Positions 1-6,478 of a stretch of 37,365 nucleotides of DNA are shown here, one piece after another. The translations under genes were made by a program, and so were the position numbers. Source of the DNA: JBEKYD01 sp049509915 (GTDB lineage: Bacteria; Acidobacteriota; Terriglobia; Bryobacterales; Bryobacteraceae); contig JBEKZL010000192.1 of NCBI GenBank assembly GCA_049509915.1, forward strand, positions 1 through 37,365, written 5' to 3'. A model generated the notes under the pieces. The model was given only the letters and a program-made list of their open reading frames with translations. It was not told the origin of the DNA and did no database searches. How positions within the stretch are numbered: the stretch's first letter is position 1; each line of letters starts with the position of its first letter.

Positions 1-1
1 C

Positions 2-124
2 TCCCGTCTCAAACAGTCCGGAATGTTCTGGTCCGTGCGCGGCGCCAACGCGATCATCCCCTTGCGATGCTGCCACCTCAATGGCCGGTTTGAGGACTAC
101 TGGGAGGCGCGGCGGGTGGCGTAA
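2..124 (+). CDS. ISKra4-type transposase, C-terminal fragment (5' end outside window)
   Basis: The open frame entering the window gives about 40 residues ending in a stop at 122-124. It contains GMFWSVRGANAII, then LRCCHLNGRFEDYW. This is the C-terminal signature typical of ISKra4-family transposases (…GM.W...GA.A...LR...LNG..EDFW). Only the last part of the protein is visible, so it cannot be judged whether the copy is intact upstream. It lies 60 bp before a tyrosine recombinase, which fits an element-rich margin. The family call rests on recall of the motif, not on an alignment. Confidence 0.7.
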   Translation, partial: SRLKQSGMFWSVRGANAIIPLRCCHLNGRFEDYWEARRVA

Positions 125-184
125 GCTCCACTTTTACGTCGCGCACCCAGCCTCAGTTCAACAATACTGGAGAGTCGCAACCTC

Positions 185-907
185 ATGCCCCAACGTAGAA
201 TCAACGACTTACCCCCTCAAACGGCCCATGAGTGCAACACAATACCCGTTTTGTTGAATTCGAATACACCGGCGGCCGTATTGGAAGCCCGCGCCGTGCT
301 CGCCGCCCACCGCAAAGAGTGCGAAGTCCAGGCCCGCAAAACGCCCCCGCCACCGGCATTTCTGACGCAGGCCGAGATGGAGCGTTTGCTAGGTGCCATC
401 ACCAACCCGCTCGATCGCGCGATCTTCTCGATCGCCTACCATCGAGGGCTCAGAGCTAGCGAGATCGGCATGCTGGAGATGCGCGACTACACGCCGCCCG
501 CCATCAACGCGCGTGTGGGCACGTTGTATTGCCGCCGCCTTAAGGATAGCCTGTCGAAGATTTACGACCTGACGAAGGGCGAGGAAAAGGAATTGCGCGC
601 CTGGTTCCGCGTGCGGGGAAAACAGCCCGGGCTCATGTTCGCGAGCCGGCAGGGCGGACCGATCGACCGCACGACGTTCCACAAACAAATGCGGCGATAC
701 GGCGCCGCGGCCGGCATCAAGCGAGACCTCTGTCACTTCCACACGCTCAAGCACACCTGCGCCGTCCATTTGCTGCAGATGGGGATGGGTGTCGATCAGG
801 TGCAATCCTGGCTCGGCCACAGGAGCATCCAGTCGACCATGTTCTATCTGCGCGTGGTGGATATCCGGCTGAAAGACGCCGCGGAGAAACTGGTCAACTG
901 GCGATAG
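185..907 (+). CDS. Small tyrosine recombinase / integrase
   Basis: 240-aa protein with the catalytic domain of phage-type tyrosine recombinases. Box I is YHRGLRASEIGML (R90). Box II is HTLKHT (H186, K189), followed by LGHRSI (H212) and the presumed nucleophile Y221 in TMFYLRV. The second catalytic arginine of the usual HxLRH box is lysine here, a conservative change. The N-terminal SAM-like core-binding domain of full-length integrases (300-400 aa) seems absent or reduced to about 60 residues. GGAGAG at about 169-174 is a reasonable ribosome binding site for the ATG at 185. A tRNA 3' fragment lies about 450 bp downstream, so the gene may have served integration into a tRNA gene. Activity is uncertain. 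Confidence 0.85.
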   Translation: MPQRRINDLPPQTAHECNTIPVLLNSNTPAAVLEARAVLAAHRKECEVQARKTPPPPAFLTQAEMERLLGAITNPLDRAIFSIAYHRGLRASEIGMLEMRDYTPPAINARVGTLYCRRLKDSLSKIYDLTKGEEKELRAWFRVRGKQPGLMFASRQGGPIDRTTFHKQMRRYGAAAGIKRDLCHFHTLKHTCAVHLLQMGMGVDQVQSWLGHRSIQSTMFYLRVVDIRLKDAAEKLVNWR

Positions 908-1363
908 ACTGCAGGAATTCCGAAAGCTCTTTTATTCATTCGTCCATCGCGAACCGCGGGAAGGCGCGAGGCTTCCGACGGGCTCAAGCTCCAGCCGGGC
1001 ACGGTCGAGGCCTACTAAAGGAATTCCAGCCGGAAACTCTCTGCTGCGTCGGCCGGGCCCCCGCAGATCACTGCCACGAGACGACACAGCGGCGGGGGTT
1101 ACGCGCAAAGCCTGCGCGGCCATCCGTTGCCGCGCATCCCGCGGCTTCGTGTGGTGCCTCGGGACGGCCAGCGCGGCGCGCTCGGGCGCCGCGTCCGCGA
1201 ATTGCAGTAAGGTGACATGTCTTCAGCCTTCCGAACGGTGACCGCTACCCTGACCGCTACCACAGCGGAAATCCGCGTACAATGCGGCATAAAATGAACA
1301 CCGGCTTCCTATCTAAGTCGAACATAACAATACATAGTGAACATCGGCGTTATGATCTACCTC
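908..1363. other. Non-coding stretch between integrase and tRNA fragment
   Basis: No convincing gene is seen. The available open frames are short, lack recognisable motifs and have proline/arginine-rich shadow compositions. From about 1290 the sequence becomes noticeably more AT-rich up to the tRNA-like fragment. A short direct repeat GACCGCTACC occurs twice near 1239-1261. The stretch probably represents the end of an integrated element. Confidence 0.4.
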
Positions 1364-1412
1364 AGAGCTACGAACAAGAAGGTCAGGTGTTCGAATCACC
1401 TCGGGCGTACCA
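1364..1412 (+). other. tRNA-Arg(ACG)-like 3' half, probable attachment site
   Basis: The sequence contains an anticodon loop CTACGAA (1368-1374, anticodon ACG), a variable region AGGTC, and a perfect T arm (AGGTG 1385-1389, loop TTCGAAT, CACCT 1397-1401). It ends with acceptor strand CGGGCGT, discriminator A and encoded CCA (1410-1412). No matching 5' acceptor strand (ACGCCCG) or D arm lies upstream, and the anticodon stem does not pair (CAGAG versus CAAGA). It therefore cannot be a functional tRNA. A tRNA 3' half next to a tyrosine recombinase is the classic att-site arrangement. The identity as Arg follows from the loop sequence. Confidence 0.7.
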
Positions 1413-2658
1413 TCGAATCAATAACTTAGACATCAATTCAGGGCTGTGGCTGACAAAGGTTACATTAGTTTCGCGGGGTAGAAATCTCGATGAAAGGGTG
1501 GACTCTCGGACCGCGAAAGTGATGAAACCGTGCAGTGAACTAAGCCGCGGGACGAGGGCGGGCCGCAGCGGTCTTTATTGGGCTTTGTTCGGTCACGCGG
1601 CGTGGCGATGGGGTTGGGGAGGACGGTTGGCGGAGATTTGGGAGAGGTGTGGGCGGGTCTGGACAGTGGCGGTGGCGAAAGGTTGTGGGTTTTGGGAAGG
1701 ACCCAACTCGCCGAGGTTCTCTGCTTGCACCGTGCGTGATGTGCCCAAGGCCACGAACCAGGCCGGCGCAAGACTTTCGTCCCGGAAACCGGCAGCCTGG
1801 GGCAACTGGTGCGCGCCGCTCGGAGGTGTGAGGGCTGCGAGCTATATCGTGCCGCCACGCAGGCGGTTCTCGGAGAAGGTCTCCGCGCGGATTTCGCTCC
1901 TTCAGTATCCTTCGTCAGTTGTCCGTACGATGGGCCCAAATGTCCCGGGAAGCCGCCGCCTCAAAGCGTTAGAAAACTACGTTTTCCCACGACCGAGAGC
2001 GTGGGAAGAAGGGCGGCAAAGTGATAACTTCCACGGTAACGGCTGCGCCTCGATAACTGGCCAAGGCGTGCCCCTTTGTGGCATTCGTAATCGAGCAGAT
2101 CTCCGACGCTCCTACCCGGAGTGAGACCAACCAGAATCGCCCGTCCCGTGCGAGTATCGCGCGCTATCGTGGCCGATTCGTTCTCCACCCAGCCCTAATC
2201 CGGCGAGTTGTTCGCAGGACCGGTACTCGTGCGGAAAATGCCGTCCGCAAGCCCTACGATTTCTACGCCGTTACGAAAAGGTCGCCGGAAGGCAGCTCCC
2301 TCGTTCTGTATCCTACGGTGGCGCGATGGAATATTGCCGGCATTCGGGCTGTGAGTCGAGAAGTCTCTGTGAGCCAAGTGAGCCGTTCCAGACTGGGTCT
2401 TTGCCAAAGATTCGGCGGACCCCGACGCCGGAACGTTGCGGCGCGCGGGGTCAATCGGAACCTCTGGTTTCTGCCGTCGTCGAAGTCGATTCGAAATGAC
2501 GTTCTGCATCTCCCAAGGCCCCGGGGCTTAGTCTCGTCACCACGGCAAGCTGATTTGATATGCGCGGGCAGTGGGTCGCGATGCTCTCAAATCTCTGGTC
2601 TTAACCTGGGCCAGTGCGAAGGAACGTCCGTCTAAATTGTCCGACACGACTATCGGGG
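1413..2658. other. 1.2-kb gene-poor stretch of unknown content
   Basis: Several open frames exist on both strands, but none has recognisable motifs, a plausible ribosome binding site or typical composition. The longest plus-strand frame runs straight through the tRNA fragment and is not credible. On the minus strand around 2040-2500 one frame reads protein-like across a single stop (near 2195), so a decayed gene is possible. I could not identify it. Confidence 0.35.
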
Positions 2659-3258
2659 TTAGGTGGGCCCACCGGGGCGATCCGCGCCTCTGATTTGCAG
2701 TAACAACCAACCCCGAGCCAGACGCCAGTCTCGGGTAACGGTCTCCACCGACACCTTGAGCACGGCGGCTGTCTCTTCCACGCTCAACCCGCCGAAGTAA
2801 CGCAGTTCGACAACTCGCGCCTTTCGCGGATCGGATTGCGCCAGTTCGTCGAGCGCATCGTTCAGCGCGATCAGGCGCTTGTCGTTACCCCGGCTCAGGT
2901 TTAAATGGGCAACATCGTCGAGGTGAATCCGGCCCAGTCCGCCGGCGTGCTTGGACGCGGCTCTTTTGCGTGCCGCGTCCACCAGAATGCGGCGCATCAT
3001 CTGGGCGCAAATCGCGAAGAAATGCGCCTTGCCCTCCCATGCCACGTTCTGAACGTCGATCAGTTTCAGGTAGACCTCATGCACAAGGGCGGTCGCCTGC
3101 AGGATGGGTTCTTCGCGCTCCCGCTTCATGAAATTTACGGCCAGGCGGTGGAGTTCCTGGTAGATGCGGGGAGCGAGGGCATCGAGCGCGACCGAATCGC
3201 CGTCCGCCCAGGCGAGAAGAAGCTGCGTCGTTTCAGAGACTTGAGGGTCCGGGATCAC
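2659..3258 (-). CDS. ECF RNA polymerase sigma factor (TIGR02999-type)
   Basis: 199-aa sigma-70 family regulator of the acidobacterial/planctomycete ECF group (Pfam Sigma70_ECF). Region 2 is visible as LVHEVYLKLIDVQNVAWEGK followed by HFFAICAQMMRRILVDAAR. Region 4 is LNDALDELAQSDPRKARVVELRYFGGLSVEETAAVL, with a final DNA-contacting helix in VETVTRDWRLARGWL. The first codon is GTG (3256-3258), and no strong Shine-Dalgarno precedes it. In related genomes such factors are usually paired directly with a Ser/Thr kinase whose N-terminus resembles the protein at 6479. Here the two are on opposite strands, 3.2 kb apart. The gene points away from the haloperoxidase, with a 116-bp divergent spacer that may hold promoters for both. 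Confidence 0.9.
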   Translation of the reverse strand: MIPDPQVSETTQLLLAWADGDSVALDALAPRIYQELHRLAVNFMKREREEPILQATALVHEVYLKLIDVQNVAWEGKAHFFAICAQMMRRILVDAARKRAASKHAGGLGRIHLDDVAHLNLSRGNDKRLIALNDALDELAQSDPRKARVVELRYFGGLSVEETAAVLKVSVETVTRDWRLARGWLLLQIRGADRPGGPT

Positions 3259-3374
3259 GTGGTTTCAGGATAGCACCAGAAATATTCGCGCCTCGATTAC
3301 GGTTTCGGCCATGGTTTCTCGCATGGAGTTCCGGGGGAAGTATTTCCCAAAAACTCTTCGCGGAGGAAGATCCA

Positions 3375-4634
3375 ATGAAAAATAGCAGAGTGTGTTTGGC
3401 GTCGCTGTTTGTTCTCGCCTGCGGGACGATCCAGGCAGATAATGTGGTCACAGATTGGAATACCATCGCCTCAACAACCATCGTGGCGAATGGAGGGAAA
3501 TCTCCAGGCGCGTCCTCGGTCTGGTTTGCGTACTCGAACCTGGCAGTCTATGACGCGGTGAATGCGATCACCGGCCAGTATCAGCCGTTCTACTATCGCA
3601 TCGCCGGACCGGCCAACGCGTCGATCGGCGCGGCAGCGGTGGCGGCCGCACACCGGGTACTGGTCAACTATTTCCCAGCGCAACAGGCGGCGCTGGACAT
3701 TCAATATACAACGTCCTTGGCGGGGGTCGCCGACGGGGGAGATAAGACTGCAGGCGTCGCTGTCGGTGAAGCCGCGGCCATGGCGGTTATCAATGCCCGC
3801 CAGGGCGATGGCCTGGAGGCGAACATTTCCTATACTCCGGGATCGGGTCCAGGGGCCTGGATTCCGACGCCGCCGGCGTTCGCGGCTCCGGTGACGCCGT
3901 GGTTGGGTCAGATGCGACCGTTCACCATGAAAGCGGCGGCGGACTTCCTGCCCGACGGCCCCACTGCTTTGAACAGCGAAGACTGGAAACGCGACTACAA
4001 CCTGACCCGGCTGTACGGAGGCACGGCCAGCACCATTCGCTCCTCGGCCGAAACCGAGATCGGTGTCTTCTATACCGAACACACGGGGCAGCAATACGCC
4101 CGTATGTTCAACACGCTCGCCACCACCAACAATCTCGGCGTGGAAGATTCGGCCAGGATGATGGCAACGTTGTGGACCGGCTACGCCGACGCAGCCATCG
4201 GTTGTTTCAACGCCAAGTATAAGTTTGGATTCTGGCGCCCCGTGACCGCGATTCCCGTTGGCGGAGGTAGCTCCTCTCCTTTCTCCGCTTCCGATCTGAC
4301 AGCCGACCCGACCTGGATGCCTTCTGGTGGCGCCACGCCGGCGCATCCCGAATATCCGGCCGCTCACGGGTGCATCACAGGCTCGGTCTCGACGCTGATT
4401 GCCGATTTCTTCGGCACTACGCGCGTTGCCATCGCAATCGATAGCAAGGCCTTCACGGACGGACTTCATCAACACGCTTTCACCGACACACGGGACCTGA
4501 TGGATGAGGTCTTCTGGGCCCGGATCTATGCCGGTTTCCATTTCTACCATTCGCTGGAAGCAGGGCGGCAGCTCGGGCAGTCGGTGGCCGGCCAACTGGT
4601 CCGAAACCATTTCCGCCAGGCGCAGCCGCGGTGA
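3375..4634 (+). CDS. Secreted vanadium-dependent haloperoxidase / PAP2-family protein
   Basis: 419 aa. An N-terminal signal peptide is likely (LASLFVLACGTIQA, cleavage near residue 21), so the product should be exported. The C-terminal half has the vanadate/phosphate-binding elements of vanadium haloperoxidases and PAP2 phosphatases. These are KYKFGFWRPVTAI (K281/K283, R288), HPEYPAAHGCITGS (H331, in place of the PSGH box) and ARIYAGFHFYHS (R383, H389). Family members oxidise halides with peroxide or hydrolyse phosphate esters, and the sequence alone does not separate these. GAGGAAG just before the ATG supports the start. A strong RBS begins the next gene 63 bp downstream, so co-transcription is plausible. 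Confidence 0.85.
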   Translation: MKNSRVCLASLFVLACGTIQADNVVTDWNTIASTTIVANGGKSPGASSVWFAYSNLAVYDAVNAITGQYQPFYYRIAGPANASIGAAAVAAAHRVLVNYFPAQQAALDIQYTTSLAGVADGGDKTAGVAVGEAAAMAVINARQGDGLEANISYTPGSGPGAWIPTPPAFAAPVTPWLGQMRPFTMKAAADFLPDGPTALNSEDWKRDYNLTRLYGGTASTIRSSAETEIGVFYTEHTGQQYARMFNTLATTNNLGVEDSARMMATLWTGYADAAIGCFNAKYKFGFWRPVTAIPVGGGSSSPFSASDLTADPTWMPSGGATPAHPEYPAAHGCITGSVSTLIADFFGTTRVAIAIDSKAFTDGLHQHAFTDTRDLMDEVFWARIYAGFHFYHSLEAGRQLGQSVAGQLVRNHFRQAQPR

Positions 4635-4697
4635 AGTCCTGAAGACAAAAAGTCCCGTGGGCCACCCGCTGCCGGCCGGTTTCTTAAGGAGATTGTT

Positions 4698-5828
4698 ATG
4701 TCTTTCAAGCTTCCTGTTCCCAAAGGCTTCATCACTCGGTTGCCGTTTCCTAATGTCCCCGAACTTTCCTGGGTCAAATGGGACGGCCTCGTCGTAATAG
4801 ACAACGGCAACGGAGCCAGCGATGGCCAATATACCAAGCATATCTTGCTCCCTGGTGCGGCAAACAGACTGAAGGAAACCATCCAGCCGCACCCCAAGGG
4901 TGGCACCATCACGGCTCTTATCAACCTGGACTATAAGCTGACGAGGCTGCTAGAAAAGGGTTTGGTCCCCATCCCGGAACTTGTGGATCAGGACAGGTTC
5001 TCGTTCGGGGTTAAATTTCCGTACACCTTTCGGCAAGGCACGTTTACCTTCGGACCGTTCTCTGAATACACAGTTCCACTTGACCGCGGGCTCGGTAGCA
5101 TCGTGCAGGGATCGTGGGAGTATCCTCAAAAACCGGAGGGCGAGTTTCATCCTGGCAGCGGGTCTCGCCCATATGTCGGCTGCACGCCGTTACTTACGTT
5201 TAAGTCGGCGCCCGGGGATCCATCGACTGTTTCGTACCAGCTACCTGCGGTTGGCGGTCCTTCTTACACGCCCCCTGGGGGAGACCCAACGCCCGATGGC
5301 AGTGTCCGGCGCGGATCTCTCTGGCTTGAACTCGATCTGCAGTGGCCGCAGGCGTCCGAACCGACGATCGACCTGGATCCGTCCAACTTCCAAATGACCA
5401 TCTTTTACGACAAACCAGAGCAGAAAGAGATTTCCAACAACGATTTTATAAAACTGCGGAACTGGGTGGACGCAGTCAAAGCGTCCAACCTCTACCCGGT
5501 CATTAAGAATCGGTCCCTTGGGATTCATATTCACGGCCACGCGAGTAACTCGGGGCCCAAAGGTAAAGAAGACATCTATGACCTGGACCTGTCCAGCAAA
5601 CGGAGCACCAAAATACAGGACAGAATCAAACGCATGATCGAGGCCAATCCCATCTTCTTCGTCGGTGACCGGGGAAGAAAGGATGCGACGCCGGGCGTGC
5701 TGGAAGGCAAGTGGGACAAGAACGTTGGTATCTTCATAGAGAGAAAGGAAGCATTAGCTGCGTTGAGACGCTATTACGCGGAGGGCGGAAAGCTGGCATC
5801 CACGCAGGAAACGGACGACTCCGACTGA
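4698..5828 (+). CDS. Hypothetical protein with C-terminal OmpA/MotB-like domain
   Basis: 376 aa, preceded by the strong ribosome binding site AAGGAG (4686-4691). No signal peptide or membrane segment is seen. The N-terminal two thirds match nothing I recognise: beta-rich, with many Pro/Gly and a PGGDPTPDGSVRR turn near residue 197. Residues from about 233 to 350 follow the pattern of OmpA-like domains. There is a beta strand (QMTIFYDK), a helix (FIKLRNWVDAV), then GIHIHGHASNSG, a LSSKRSTKIQDRIKRMI helix, and a closing strand NVGIFIERK. OmpA-like domains normally bind peptidoglycan and occur on exported proteins, so a cytoplasmic-looking version is odd. The domain call is by pattern only; the role is unknown. 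Confidence 0.6.
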   Translation: MSFKLPVPKGFITRLPFPNVPELSWVKWDGLVVIDNGNGASDGQYTKHILLPGAANRLKETIQPHPKGGTITALINLDYKLTRLLEKGLVPIPELVDQDRFSFGVKFPYTFRQGTFTFGPFSEYTVPLDRGLGSIVQGSWEYPQKPEGEFHPGSGSRPYVGCTPLLTFKSAPGDPSTVSYQLPAVGGPSYTPPGGDPTPDGSVRRGSLWLELDLQWPQASEPTIDLDPSNFQMTIFYDKPEQKEISNNDFIKLRNWVDAVKASNLYPVIKNRSLGIHIHGHASNSGPKGKEDIYDLDLSSKRSTKIQDRIKRMIEANPIFFVGDRGRKDATPGVLEGKWDKNVGIFIERKEALAALRRYYAEGGKLASTQETDDSD

Positions 5829-5957
5829 ACTGCCCTTCAGCCGGGCGAAGCCAGGCGAATGAGTGGGTCTTTGCCCCGGCCCAGCGGCTCAGCATTCGCC
5901 TTTACGACCTGGCGAAACATCGCCCCGCACGCTCGATGACTGTTGTGAGCTAGGCCC

Positions 5958-6428
5958 ATGCTGAGCCGCGTAATCCTCATTGCGATTACCTCGGGCTGTG
6001 CAGCAGTCAACCTGAATGCTGCTCAGAGTCCAGACGAGACCGCTATCCGCGAGATTCTGCGCGCGCAAACCGAGGCGTGGAGCCACGGAGACGGCATCGC
6101 ATGGGCCAGAGAATTTAGAGACGATAGCGATTTTGTGAATCTGCGAGGCGATACCTTGCACGGTCGCGGCGAGATTGGAGCCCGGGTCACGGCCAGCTTC
6201 CAAACTGGGTTGAAGAGAACTCACCTATCGCTGACCATCCGCCAATTCAACTTGCTGACGCCGGACGTTGCGCTCGTCGAGACGGATTACGAGACACTTT
6301 ATCGCGGCCCGGAATACACCAGTTTTGCCGCCGCCACCAAAGCGCTAAAAGAGGATTCTGGAGCGGGCGCATCGAGCGCAGCCGCGTCGCCTCCCGCCCG
6401 GTTTCTGCAGCCACGCCGTACATCGTGA
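5958..6428 (+). CDS. SnoaL/NTF2-like protein with signal peptide
   Basis: 156 aa. The first 22 residues look like a signal peptide (MLSRVILIAITSGCAAVNLNAA). The core DETAIREILRAQTEAWSHGDGIAWAREF, then DSDFVNLRGDTLHGRGEI and VALVETDYE follow the SgcJ/EcaC family of cone-shaped NTF2-like folds. Such proteins bind or transform small molecules, but no specific substrate can be read. After residue about 115 the sequence turns into low-complexity Ala/Ser/Pro. The usual C-terminal strand (…W.I...) is missing, so the 3' part may have been lost by frameshift or replacement. It lies 50 bp upstream of the kinase gene. Confidence 0.65.
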   Translation: MLSRVILIAITSGCAAVNLNAAQSPDETAIREILRAQTEAWSHGDGIAWAREFRDDSDFVNLRGDTLHGRGEIGARVTASFQTGLKRTHLSLTIRQFNLLTPDVALVETDYETLYRGPEYTSFAAATKALKEDSGAGASSAAASPPARFLQPRRTS

Positions 6429-6478
6429 CGATCGGGCGTCGCCCGCGCTGCTGAGCCTTTACTGCTAAGCTGTCCTCG

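Noticed and set aside
1282..2124. 280-aa plus-strand open frame
   Set aside because: It reads through the tRNA-Arg-like fragment, has no recognisable motif or ribosome binding site, and shows shadow-like composition.
3471..4892. 473-aa minus-strand frame opposite the haloperoxidase
   Set aside because: Antisense shadow; the plus strand has a signal peptide, catalytic motifs and an RBS.
4698..5828. Assignment to an extracellular contractile injection system
   Set aside because: Only the OmpA-like C-terminus hints at this; no sheath, baseplate or tube genes are in the window.
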